From: Chloroflexota bacterium
GTDB taxonomy: Bacteria; Chloroflexota; UBA11872; VXOZ01
Length of the DNA: 43,131 bases
Assembly (NCBI GenBank): GCA_012270555.1
Contig: JAAXIC010000004.1
Location: forward strand, 1-43,131
Direction: 5' to 3'
The notes below the pieces were generated by a model that had not been told where the DNA came from, searched no databases, and was given only the letters and a program-made list of their open reading frames with translations. This document shows positions 17,003 through 24,723 of the stretch, one piece after another. A program made the translations under genes and the position numbers. Numbering within the stretch: the stretch's first letter is position 1; every line of letters begins with the position of its first letter.

Positions 17003-17091
17003 GATGGGCCGCACTTCGGGACGCGAAGGGCAGAATCTCAGCGAATCAGATAGGCCGCATTTCGGGGGGATACGATGGGCCGCACTTCAAG
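17003..17091. repeat. Three 18-bp direct repeats
   Basis: The unit GATGGGCCGCACTTCGGG occurs at 17003-17020, with variants at 17049-17066 (GATAGGCCGCATTTCGGG) and 17074-17091 (GATGGGCCGCACTTCAAG). Spacing is irregular (46 and 25 bp), so it is not a CRISPR array. The function is unknown. Confidence 0.65.
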
Positions 17092-17220
17092 AGCTTGTTC
17101 GCCACACTCCGGTGCGTCATGCGGCAGCGCTATATGCGCCATTGTCGATAGAACTCGTGATGGCAGACACTGGCGTCGCCTTGGCGGCGAGAGGTAGGCA
17201 ACTGCCGGGCGAACTAGGTG

Positions 17221-18081
17221 CTACTCCAGAGCGAGACGTAGACGCGCCTTAGCCTGCTGGAACGTCGGAATACCGCTCGCGCCGACGTGTTCGATGCTGC
17301 ACGCGGCGGCGGCATTGGCGTAATAGTGCGCGACGACTTGATCGCCAAATTCCGCGTAACACAGCATAAACGCGGCAGCAAAAATGTCGCCCGCCCCGGT
17401 GAGGTCGACGGGTTGCGCGGGTAGGGCGTCAAGTTCATAGAACTTGCCATCGTGGAAGCGCGATGCGCCATCGCTACCGCGCGTCATCACTGCAATGGGA
17501 GCGAGTTCGGCGTACGCCTCGGCAAGCAGCATACTGTTCCGCACGTCTTCAATCGAAAAGAAGAGCGCATCGTACGCCGGAAACTCATGCTCGGCGCGGT
17601 GCCAAAGCTGCTTGTACACGCGACCGCCGCGGTGGCTGCGCAGGCGGCCCTGAATCGTCATGCCGACCAGCGACTTCTCAGGAAAGAAGCCGCTAAATTT
17701 CGTCGAGACGTCATGCAGGATCGGTCCCACGAGCACAACGGGGGCGTCGCGCCACGCCGCCGGCACATGGTGCGGCTCGATCCGCGCGGCCTTAGCATGA
17801 AGGAGTTGCTGCCGCCCCTCATCCGTGTATATGTTCTCCATCGTTGTCGTCGCGGGCGACGGGATGGCGTGGAGGAGCACGTCATCGCCGAGAAGCGCTT
17901 GGTAGCCCGGTACGTCCTTCTGCGCCAATGATGTAACCACGGCAGTGCGCACGCCCCAAGTGCGCGCGAGCAGTGCCGCATAGGTTACCGTACCCCCCCA
18001 GCGCCAGCCGTCCGGCGTAATGTCCCGTGCGGCATGGCCAATGGTGAGAAACGACGGTGTGTTCTGCACAGTCGAAGTCAC
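17221..18081 (-). CDS. PfkB family carbohydrate kinase
   Basis: Sugar or nucleoside kinase of the ribokinase fold, 286 aa. It has the N-terminal FLTIGHAARDITPDGWRWGG substrate-binding region and the PfkB signature DLTGAGDIFAAAF with the catalytic Asp and anion hole. I choose GTG 18081 because it lies one base after the upstream gene's stop codon, which fits translational coupling; a GTG at 18129 would add 16 Arg-rich residues overlapping that gene. It is the last of four same-strand genes starting with the ATP-grasp protein. The substrate is unknown. The partner Gfo/Idh protein suggests a sugar or inositol derivative. Confidence 0.85.
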   Translation of the reverse strand: MTSTVQNTPSFLTIGHAARDITPDGWRWGGTVTYAALLARTWGVRTAVVTSLAQKDVPGYQALLGDDVLLHAIPSPATTTMENIYTDEGRQQLLHAKAARIEPHHVPAAWRDAPVVLVGPILHDVSTKFSGFFPEKSLVGMTIQGRLRSHRGGRVYKQLWHRAEHEFPAYDALFFSIEDVRNSMLLAEAYAELAPIAVMTRGSDGASRFHDGKFYELDALPAQPVDLTGAGDIFAAAFMLCYAEFGDQVVAHYYANAAAACSIEHVGASGIPTFQQAKARLRLALE

Positions 18082-18082
18082 G

Positions 18083-19138
18083 TCACTCTCTGTTCTGCCT
18101 CGCCGCGTCTTGCGCCTGCACGGCGGCACGAGCAGTTTGGAGCGCGTCCGCGGTGGCTTCCTCTCTCACGACGGCATCACCACCAAGGGTCGCAAGCGCA
18201 TCATCGAGCATACTTCCGACCGCATCGTAAGCGTTCTGGTCCGTTGCTTCAACAGGAGCGGCACCGCCGGGATCGCTCTGTGTAACGACAAATACGTGGT
18301 TCTCCATCGCAACCGGCAATCGTGATCCCAGTCCTTCCGACATGGCGCGCAATTTGCCGCCGCTGATCCACGCCGTGCCCTCAGTGCCGATGAATGTAAG
18401 TTCTTGAAAGGGTTCACCTGCCTCCAGCGCGAGCCAGTTGCAGACGACCACGCCCTCACCACCACGTGCAAACGTGCAGCGTACAACTCCCGCGTCTTCG
18501 AAATTCGGATAGTCTGTGACACCATGGCATTGAGTTACGGATTCGGTAACAGTGAGGTCGCCACCCAGCCGCCGCAGCACGTCAATGTCGTGAACGGCGA
18601 GACTAGTCAGAATCCCACCGTGTGTCGGGGAGTCATAGAAGGCCTGAGTCCGGGGCGTAGCCGCAACCTTCTGTGAATTGATAATCACGATCTGGCTGAT
18701 GGCGCCGAACTGCCCTGCGGCAGTCAACTCCCGTAATCGTACGTAAGCCGGCGTGAACCGCAGCGGATGCAGGGAAAGCAATCCCGCGCCGGAAGCCGCT
18801 TGGACCTGCGCCACGGCATCAAATTGTGCGACGGAAACCGCCAGCGGCGCATGGGCGATCACGTGCTTGCCCGCCCGCAGGGCCTCCTCGATAGCCGCCG
18901 CCTTGTCGCCATTCGCCGTGGCCACGAGCACGGCATCCACGGTGGTCTCCGCCAGGAGCGGCGTCAGGCGCGGGAAGACCGGCACGCGATACCGGCCGGC
19001 AGCGGCCATACGGAGACGTCCGCTTCGCTCGGCAATTGCCACCAAGTTTGCCGCATCGTGGCGGCGCAGCCGGTCAAGCACGCGATAGATCTCGTCGTGC
19101 TCCAATCCTACGGCGGCGATGCGAAGAGGAGAATTCAC
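18083..19138 (-). CDS. Gfo/Idh/MocA family protein with HAP in place of EKP
   Basis: Protein of 351 aa from GTG 19138, with AGGG eight bases upstream. The family layout is clear: an N-terminal nucleotide-binding half (IAAVGLEHDEIYRV, VDAVLVATANGDKAAAIEEAL) and the C-terminal GGILTSLAVHDIDVLRRLGG with the usual His-Asp. Two features are unusual. The glycine-rich turn lacks the G-x-G-x-x-G pattern, and the EKP motif reads HAP (GKHVIAHAPLA), so the catalytic lysine is absent. It is tightly coupled to the PfkB kinase downstream. Sugar dehydrogenase ancestry is clear; present activity is uncertain. Confidence 0.85.
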   Translation of the reverse strand: MNSPLRIAAVGLEHDEIYRVLDRLRRHDAANLVAIAERSGRLRMAAAGRYRVPVFPRLTPLLAETTVDAVLVATANGDKAAAIEEALRAGKHVIAHAPLAVSVAQFDAVAQVQAASGAGLLSLHPLRFTPAYVRLRELTAAGQFGAISQIVIINSQKVAATPRTQAFYDSPTHGGILTSLAVHDIDVLRRLGGDLTVTESVTQCHGVTDYPNFEDAGVVRCTFARGGEGVVVCNWLALEAGEPFQELTFIGTEGTAWISGGKLRAMSEGLGSRLPVAMENHVFVVTQSDPGGAAPVEATDQNAYDAVGSMLDDALATLGGDAVVREEATADALQTARAAVQAQDAARQNRE

Positions 19139-19221
19139 GGGGCATGCCCTAATCTAGGGAGGGGGTCTAGTGCGATTGCGGGAGGCAAGAGTGCCAATGC
19201 CAAAGGATGTTCGTCAAAAAC

Positions 19222-20388
19222 CTAGGTAGTGGCGCTGCCGTTTCCCTTGCCATTCGTTTGGGCTTGGGGCAACTTTGCTTCCCGCGCGTTCGGCACTTCG
19301 GAATCAATCGGATAGCGGTAGACCTTGCCCTCATAGTTCTTGAGGACGATCTCGTCGTCGGTGATTTCCTGAATGAAGTCGGGTGTCACGGGAATCTTGC
19401 CGCCGCCTTGTGGCGCGTCAATTACATAGTGCGGCACGGCCATGCCACTGGTGTGGCCCTGGATCGCCTTGATGATTTCGAGGCCCTTCTCCACAGCGGT
19501 GCGGAAGTGGCTGGTGCCGGTGACCAGGTCCGCTTGGTAGAGGTAGTACGGCTTGACCCGGATCATAAGCAGCTTTTGCACCAGTTCCTTCATCACTTCC
19601 GGATCGTCATTCACGCCCCGCAGCAATACGCTCTGGTTGCCGACCGGAATGCCGTGGTCGTTCATGAGTTCGCACGCACGGCTGGATTCCGGCGTAATCT
19701 CGCGGGGGTGGTTGAAATGCGTGTTCAGATAGACCGGATGGTACCGCTGCATGATCTTGCAGAGGTTGTCCGTCACGCGGTGGGGCAAGGTGACGGGCAT
19801 ACGGGAGTCGAGGCGGATGATCTCCATGTGCGGGATCGCCCGCAGCCCCTTCAAAATGTAATCGATCTGATGATCGAGCAGCATGAAGGGATCGCCGCCC
19901 GAAATGATGACGTCGCGCACCTCAGGATGCGTGGCGATGTACTCGATTTGCCGGTCCCAATCGTCTTTCGTGACAGCATTGCGGCTGCCCACCTCGCGGC
20001 GCCGGGTGCAGAAGCGGCAATACATGGCGCACTGCAACTGCACCACCATGAGCACCCGATCGGGGTAGCGGTGCGTCAGATAGGGCACCGGCGAGTCCAT
20101 ATCCTCCGCCAGCGGGTCCATGGTGGTCATGGTGTCGCTATGATCGAGCTCCATCTCGTCGGGGATAGCCTGACGCCAGATGGGGTCGTTTACTTCTTCG
20201 ATCAAGCCGAGGTAGTAGGGATTGATGCGTACCGGGAAGTTCTTGTGGAGGCTGGCCGCCGTCTCGTCATCCAGGCCGAGCCGCGCGCCAAGCTCGTCGA
20301 TGAGCTTATCCGGCCGGTTAATGCCCGCCGCGAGCAACTCTTGCCACTCATCTTTCTGTCGTTTCACTTGCGGTTGCGGTAATGCCAT
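19222..20388 (-). CDS. kamA: L-lysine 2,3-aminomutase
   Basis: Radical-SAM, PLP-dependent aminomutase of 388 aa that interconverts L-lysine and beta-lysine. The 4Fe-4S cluster motif CAMYCRFC places Cys120, Cys124 and Cys127. KamA-specific segments follow: ISGGDPFMLLD, YLNTHFNHPREIT, VLLRGVNDDPEV, YQADLVTGTSHFRT (substrate Asp), VIDAPQGGGKIPV (second Asp and the PLP Lys) and LKNYEGK. These favour true KamA over EpmB. ATG 20388 has AAAGGG six bases upstream. The ATP-grasp gene lies 67 bp upstream on the same strand. The usual partner ablB (beta-lysine acetyltransferase) is not adjacent. Confidence 0.93.
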   Translation of the reverse strand: MALPQPQVKRQKDEWQELLAAGINRPDKLIDELGARLGLDDETAASLHKNFPVRINPYYLGLIEEVNDPIWRQAIPDEMELDHSDTMTTMDPLAEDMDSPVPYLTHRYPDRVLMVVQLQCAMYCRFCTRRREVGSRNAVTKDDWDRQIEYIATHPEVRDVIISGGDPFMLLDHQIDYILKGLRAIPHMEIIRLDSRMPVTLPHRVTDNLCKIMQRYHPVYLNTHFNHPREITPESSRACELMNDHGIPVGNQSVLLRGVNDDPEVMKELVQKLLMIRVKPYYLYQADLVTGTSHFRTAVEKGLEIIKAIQGHTSGMAVPHYVIDAPQGGGKIPVTPDFIQEITDDEIVLKNYEGKVYRYPIDSEVPNAREAKLPQAQTNGKGNGSATT

Positions 20389-20424
20389 TGCGGTCCCTTT
20401 TTCTCCAAATCCCCTGTAGACTGC

Positions 20425-20450
20425 GCGCAGGTTGCAAACCTACGCTACCG
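20425..20450. repeat. Family A palindromic repeat
   Basis: GCGCAGGTTGCAAACCTACG with CTACCG, in the opposite orientation to the copies at 14.8 and 16.9 kb. It fills most of the kamA/ATP-grasp gap. Confidence 0.75.
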
Positions 20451-20455
20451 ACACA

Positions 20456-22006
20456 TCATAAGGCAAGCTCTACGCCATCCTCACTAATGGCCGCGGGCAC
20501 CATCACGGCGTCCACCATTCCGTGGATGAGCTTCTTGTCCGCAGGCACGATTGTCACCAGAATACCCGCCAGCGTCGCTTTGTCATCTACGACAAAGTAG
20601 TACGGGCTCATCCGCACCCTACCGTGCATTTTCCGCACCGTGTCCTGCGCAAAATCATAGTAGCGCGTGCCGTAGCGATTCCCGTGATGGAACTTTTGTA
20701 AGACGTGGGGGGTCGTCTCAAAGGCATCAAGCGCGGCCTGCACGGCGTTGTCCCATTCCGACTCCGGCTGATCGTGGCCGATGGTCACACCGCGGCTGCC
20801 CCAGGCGGTGGGCGCGAAGCCGGAAGGCTTGATCACGAGCCGCCGGTCGGCTTGGCCCAGTCCCTTGAGTTGTTCCCAATTCGTCACCGGGCGTTTGGCG
20901 ATTTCCAGTCCGGGCACGACTGCTTGCGGCGGCAGTGGGCGCGGGTCCAGTATCCAGGTCTCCGGGATCACTTGCTTCAAGGCGGCAACCGTCTTGGCCC
21001 CCATCTCCTGCACCCAGTATTCGGCCAGCACGGGATGGTGGAAGAGCGCAAAAAGCAGTTTTTCCTCCAGATACGCCTTCACCGGAGGCGTCATGGTGAC
21101 AAGCTGTTTGCGCACGGCGTAGAGAAGAATGTCGTAGTTCGGGATGTTCTTCAGGTCGAAGAGCTCGAAGAAGCGGTAGAGTGTATCAACGGGCCGGTCG
21201 TTGAGCATGAGACCGTTGCCACGCAGTTCAATGTCTTCGGGCTTGGCGCACGCGCTATTCATGCCAAGCTCGCGCAATTGATCGGACACCCACTGCATTT
21301 CGGGACGGTAGTCGTTGGACTCATCGGAAACGGCAATAGCAAGCTGCGGGTCGTCGCTCGTGGCACGGCTCCGTATCATGGCGGCAAAGCCTTCCACCAT
21401 GCCGTTCGCGCCGCCGACCATGGTGAATCCTAGGCTGTCGTAGTGTTGCTGCATGCTGCCGGTGAGGCCGATGCCGCCGGGGATGGAATCAAGCTCGGCG
21501 GCCTTCACGCCGTCGGTGGTCAAGAGGAGGTCGGGCCGGATCACGTCGGGCAGGTTGTGCCGGAAGCGGTTCATTCGACCGTAGTCAACCACGGACTCGC
21601 TCTTGCCGCTGTCGAGGTACTCGTGGAAAAACGCGGGGACCGTGCCGCGCACGCTGCGCTTGTAGAGGCGATTCGCGGCGCTATAGAAGGCCAGCAATTG
21701 ATCTCCCAATTGCTGCAACTGCCGGTGACTGTCCGGGGAGATCAGGAACGGTTCCGGCGCAATACGCCACGAGGCGCGCGACCCTTCCACGAGCGGCCGG
21801 TCCGCTTCGCCAAAGAGCCCGCTGGCGGGAACGCTGTCATTGAGCGCCAGGCTGCGGGCGCGGGCGTCAGACTCCTTAAGCACGCTCACCGCCGGCGAGC
21901 CCGCTTGCGCGCCATCTTCTTGGCTCTCCGCTTCAGCAGTCTGGCTTCCGGCTTCAGCCGTTTGGCTTCCGGTTTCAACCGTAGCACATTGCCCGTCTTG
22001 CGTCAT
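20456..22006 (-). CDS. Uncharacterised ATP-grasp-like (circularly permuted type) protein
   Basis: Protein of 516 aa. Residues 8-37 are a low-complexity Gln/Ala/Glu/Ser repeat (GSQTAEA-type units). A middle motif AELDSIPGGIGLTGSM (near residues 168-182) and a late lysine strand VIKPSGFAPTAWGSRGV (near 385-402), followed by VLQKFHHG, look like the permuted ATP-grasp layout of glutathionylspermidine-synthase-like ligases. This is my reading of the motifs, not a database result. The gene lies directly upstream of kamA, so ligation of lysine, beta-lysine or another amine is a natural hypothesis. The start ATG has no strong ribosome binding site. A possible promoter is at 22049-22075. Confidence 0.65.
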   Translation of the reverse strand: MTQDGQCATVETGSQTAEAGSQTAEAESQEDGAQAGSPAVSVLKESDARARSLALNDSVPASGLFGEADRPLVEGSRASWRIAPEPFLISPDSHRQLQQLGDQLLAFYSAANRLYKRSVRGTVPAFFHEYLDSGKSESVVDYGRMNRFRHNLPDVIRPDLLLTTDGVKAAELDSIPGGIGLTGSMQQHYDSLGFTMVGGANGMVEGFAAMIRSRATSDDPQLAIAVSDESNDYRPEMQWVSDQLRELGMNSACAKPEDIELRGNGLMLNDRPVDTLYRFFELFDLKNIPNYDILLYAVRKQLVTMTPPVKAYLEEKLLFALFHHPVLAEYWVQEMGAKTVAALKQVIPETWILDPRPLPPQAVVPGLEIAKRPVTNWEQLKGLGQADRRLVIKPSGFAPTAWGSRGVTIGHDQPESEWDNAVQAALDAFETTPHVLQKFHHGNRYGTRYYDFAQDTVRKMHGRVRMSPYYFVVDDKATLAGILVTIVPADKKLIHGMVDAVMVPAAISEDGVELAL

Positions 22007-22048
22007 TACAACCCGCTCGGATCTTCGGAGTGCTCCATTACTTCAGTA

Positions 22049-22075
22049 TTTATAGGATAACACGCACCCTGGCAA
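22049..22075 (-). promoter_or_regulatory. Possible promoter of the ATP-grasp/kamA genes
   Basis: TTGCCA (22070-22075, 5 of 6) is followed after 15 bp by TATAAA (22049-22054, 5 of 6). The spacing is short, so confidence is low. Confidence 0.35.
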
Positions 22076-22158
22076 CTGCCAATTGAACGCCGGTCAACGG
22101 ACGCGACGACTGCTCTACGAATAGAGAGCTTCTCGGCGCATGCTGTGCGGTCGCGCCG

Positions 22159-22338
22159 CTAAGAGTCTGGGTCTGTTGTCGATGGGCCAGCTTGGCTTTC
22201 ACGTTCCTCGCGCAAAGCGTTGACCTCGCGCCGCAGATCGGCAAGCTGCCGCGTAAGGAAGAAGAAGTAGCCAAAGACCACCACCCACAAGATGGCGAAT
22301 GCGGCAAACAGGTAGTCGAAGTTCTGTATCGTTTCCAT
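22159..22338 (-). CDS. ccmD: CcmD-like small membrane protein
   Basis: Small protein of 59 aa from ATG 22338, chosen because AAGGAAG lies seven bases upstream; an ATG eight codons earlier is less well placed. It has one membrane helix (YLFAAFAILWVVVFGYFFFL) followed by a charged helix RQLADLRREVNALREE. Size, topology and position directly after ccmC match CcmD, which links CcmC to the CcmABE complex during heme handover. Sequence similarity in this family is always low, so context carries the assignment. Confidence 0.75.
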   Translation of the reverse strand: METIQNFDYLFAAFAILWVVVFGYFFFLTRQLADLRREVNALREERESQAGPSTTDPDS

Positions 22339-22358
22339 GCAAATGCTTCCTTTCTCTT

Positions 22359-23063
22359 TCATCTCGCGGTCATGCGCAAATCAAGAAGCGTTTCCCGCAG
22401 TTCGTCGATGTGCAACCGCTGCCGCACCAGAAACAGCGCCAAGACCGTAAAGACCACAATGCAGTAGAGCACGGTGTACCACATGCTCATAGGCAGATCC
22501 GGACCCTCCGCCCTGGCGACGATGGGATCGGGGTGCAGCGTGCGCCACCAGCGCACCGACATGTGCACGATGGGCACGTCGATGAAGCCGATGATGCCGA
22601 CGATTGCCGCGTAGCGCCGGCCGCGCTCGGGATCGCCGACGAAGCCCCGCAGCATCAGATAGACCACGTAAATGATCCAAAGCAACAGCGTGGTGGTGAG
22701 GCGCGGGTCCCAACTCCAGTACGTGCCCCAAATCGGTTTACCCCAGATCGCGCCGCTGATGAGCGTGATAGTGGTGAATACTACGCCGATTTCCGCCCAC
22801 GCCCGCGCAAGGCGGTCTTTGGCGGCACTTGGCCGCCGGAGATAGAGAATGCTCGCCACGAAAACGATAAAGAAACTCAAGTATGCGTTCCAGATAGAGG
22901 CAAGATGAATATAGAAGACCTTCTGCACCGCCCCCTGCACCAACTCGACCGGCGTATAGATGAAGATGAGCCAGAGCGCCACCACCATGCCGATCAACGT
23001 GGCAACGCCGAGAACGTCGTCCACCCATCTCCGCGCGCCGCCTGCGTTCTTGCTTAGTGCCAT
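22359..23063 (-). CDS. ccmC: Heme transporter CcmC
   Basis: Integral membrane protein of 234 aa with about six helices. The tryptophan-rich heme-handling motif WGTYWSWDPRLT is at residues 112-123. The flanking axial histidines are visible in KVFYIHLASIW and PIVHMSVRWWRTLH. CcmC loads heme onto CcmE in System I cytochrome c maturation. ATG 23063 has AAAGGA upstream. A 257-bp gap separates it from ccmB; it holds a 16-bp inverted repeat (23247-23262), and no clear promoter. Confidence 0.93.
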   Translation of the reverse strand: MALSKNAGGARRWVDDVLGVATLIGMVVALWLIFIYTPVELVQGAVQKVFYIHLASIWNAYLSFFIVFVASILYLRRPSAAKDRLARAWAEIGVVFTTITLISGAIWGKPIWGTYWSWDPRLTTTLLLWIIYVVYLMLRGFVGDPERGRRYAAIVGIIGFIDVPIVHMSVRWWRTLHPDPIVARAEGPDLPMSMWYTVLYCIVVFTVLALFLVRQRLHIDELRETLLDLRMTAR

Positions 23064-23246
23064 TTAGATCCTTTCCGGCTACGCAATAGCGTTGCCTTGT
23101 GTTGCGTTCGATACAGTAGTTCTTACTCCTCGCGTAACCCTCCCGCCAATGTGCCCTACTTGGTGTAAAACACGTCCAATGTGAAACCAATAGTATCGCC
23201 GCCTGCCTCTCATCCACCAGTTCCCCATTAATGTATAACCAATCCT

Positions 23247-23262
23247 ATTAAGCAAGCTTAAT
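23247..23262. repeat. Short AT-rich inverted repeat between ccmB and ccmC
   Basis: ATTAAGC-AA-GCTTAAT, perfect 7-bp arms with a 2-bp centre. It is located in the only large gap on the ccmA-ccmD side of the operon, about 185 bp upstream of ccmC. It is a possible operator, without further support. Confidence 0.4.
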
Positions 23263-23320
23263 GCACCCGTTGGTTAGCTTTCGTGTAATTTCCAGTTGCT
23301 CTTGGCCGATCGGACAGCAC

Positions 23321-23989
23321 TCATCCTTCGATAGCGTACTCGAACAACAGGTACGCAAGTGTCAGGAAAATCACGTCGAAGGCGATCAGCAGGCCGAGCC
23401 ACGGCGGGCCGTCCGCGGCACCGCTGATTGCATTGCTCGTCGCCTGAACTGCGCCAATGATAATGGGCACGGTCGTGGGCAGAAGCAAGAGCGGCAGCAA
23501 CGCTTCCCGCGCCCGGCTGTGAGCCGCCATAGCGGAGAATATCGTACCAAGGATGGCTAAGCCCAACGTGCCCAACGCCGTAATGAGCAACACGGATGGC
23601 CGGAGCACCGGCAAGCCAAAGAGCAAGGCGAACATCGGCAGGGTGACCGCCTCCATAGTAAACAAAAAGAGCAGGTTCGCCACCAGCTTTCCGATGAAGA
23701 GCGCGCCCCGGTCGATGGGCGCAAGCAGCAATCCGGCAAGTGTGCCGCGCTCATACTCGCGCACGAACGTGCGTCCCATGCCCAGCATGGCGGCGAAGGT
23801 GATCGTCAGCCACAACAGTCCGGGCCCAACCCGTTGCACCACCGGCCCCCACAGATCCAACGCGAGGTAGAAGATAACCAGCGAGAGCACGGCAAAGGTA
23901 AGCATGAGGACGAGCAAGTCGCGCGCGCGCATCTCCACCGTGAGGTCTTTTTGCACTATCGCCAGCACTTGCTGTAGCGTCAGCTTCAC
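23321..23989 (-). CDS. ccmB: Heme exporter permease CcmB
   Basis: Membrane protein of 222 aa, the usual CcmB length. I use GTG 23989, whose GTGA overlaps the ccmA stop; a longer frame upstream is Arg/Pro-rich and lies wholly within ccmA. The protein begins VKLTLQQVLAIVQKDLTVEMRARDLL, carries the family segment FVREYERGTLAGLLLAPIDRG and has six predicted helices. With CcmA it forms the ABC module that releases holo-CcmE. Confidence 0.9.
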   Translation of the reverse strand: MKLTLQQVLAIVQKDLTVEMRARDLLVLMLTFAVLSLVIFYLALDLWGPVVQRVGPGLLWLTITFAAMLGMGRTFVREYERGTLAGLLLAPIDRGALFIGKLVANLLFLFTMEAVTLPMFALLFGLPVLRPSVLLITALGTLGLAILGTIFSAMAAHSRAREALLPLLLLPTTVPIIIGAVQATSNAISGAADGPPWLGLLIAFDVIFLTLAYLLFEYAIEG

Positions 23990-24723
23990 GGCGCTGCTCC
24001 CGCCAGGCGGTGATACGCGTCGTGCAGCGCCGCGCGGTCGAGGGCGGCGCTTGCGGCCTGATAGACGAGGCGGCCCTGAGCGAGCACGGCGACTCGACCG
24101 CATAGCTCCAGTGCGCGTTCCAGATTGTGGGTCGTGAGAATTACCGTCCGGGCCGGGATAGCCCTGCCCTGCACGAGCGAGGCCAAGAGAGCGAGGTGTG
24201 CTTGGTCCAGGCCGGTGTCGGGTTCGTCGAGCAGCAGCACGTCGGGATCGTGGACGAGGGCGCGCGCCAGCGCCACCCGCTGCTGCATGCCACGCGATAA
24301 GTTCGCGATCGGTTCATGGCGGCGCGGATAGATGTCCACGAGCTTCAGCAGCGTCTCCACGCGAGCCTCTAGGTCTTGCACACCATGGAGTCTGCCAAAG
24401 AACTGCAAATTCTCTCGCGCCGAGAGCTCCTCGTAAAGATAGGTTTGGTGCGCGACGACCCCAATGTGTCGCCGCACTTCGTTCGGCGCAGCGGCGCTGT
24501 CGTAGCCCATGACACGCAGCGTACCGGCCGACGGCCGCACGAGGGTTGCCAACACGGCGATGAGCGTCGTCTTGCCCGCGCCGTTGGGTCCGAGCACCGC
24601 CAAGCGCTCGTTGCGGTCCAGACAGAGGTCTAACTGATCCAAGGCGGTCTGGGCACCGTACCGTTTGGTGAGCCCCTGCACTGCAACGATAGGATCCATA
24701 CCGCTCGTCTCAGAATCACCCAT
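23986..24723 (-). CDS. ccmA: ABC transporter ATPase CcmA
   Basis: ATPase of 245 aa. Walker A GPNGAGKTT, signature LSRGMQQRVALARAL and Walker B VLLLDEPDTGLD are all intact, with the switch His in LTTHNLE. ATG 24723 overlaps the upstream gene's stop by 8 bp; ATG 24699 is another possible start. It is followed by ccmB with a 4-bp overlap. Gene context in the ccm operon gives the assignment over a generic ABC ATPase. Confidence 0.92.
   Translation of the reverse strand: MGDSETSGMDPIVAVQGLTKRYGAQTALDQLDLCLDRNERLAVLGPNGAGKTTLIAVLATLVRPSAGTLRVMGYDSAAAPNEVRRHIGVVAHQTYLYEELSARENLQFFGRLHGVQDLEARVETLLKLVDIYPRRHEPIANLSRGMQQRVALARALVHDPDVLLLDEPDTGLDQAHLALLASLVQGRAIPARTVILTTHNLERALELCGRVAVLAQGRLVYQAASAALDRAALHDAYHRLAGAAP

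Noticed and set aside
17003-17091. Possible CRISPR array
   Set aside because: Repeats are only 18 bp, imperfect and irregularly spaced, and no cas gene is present.
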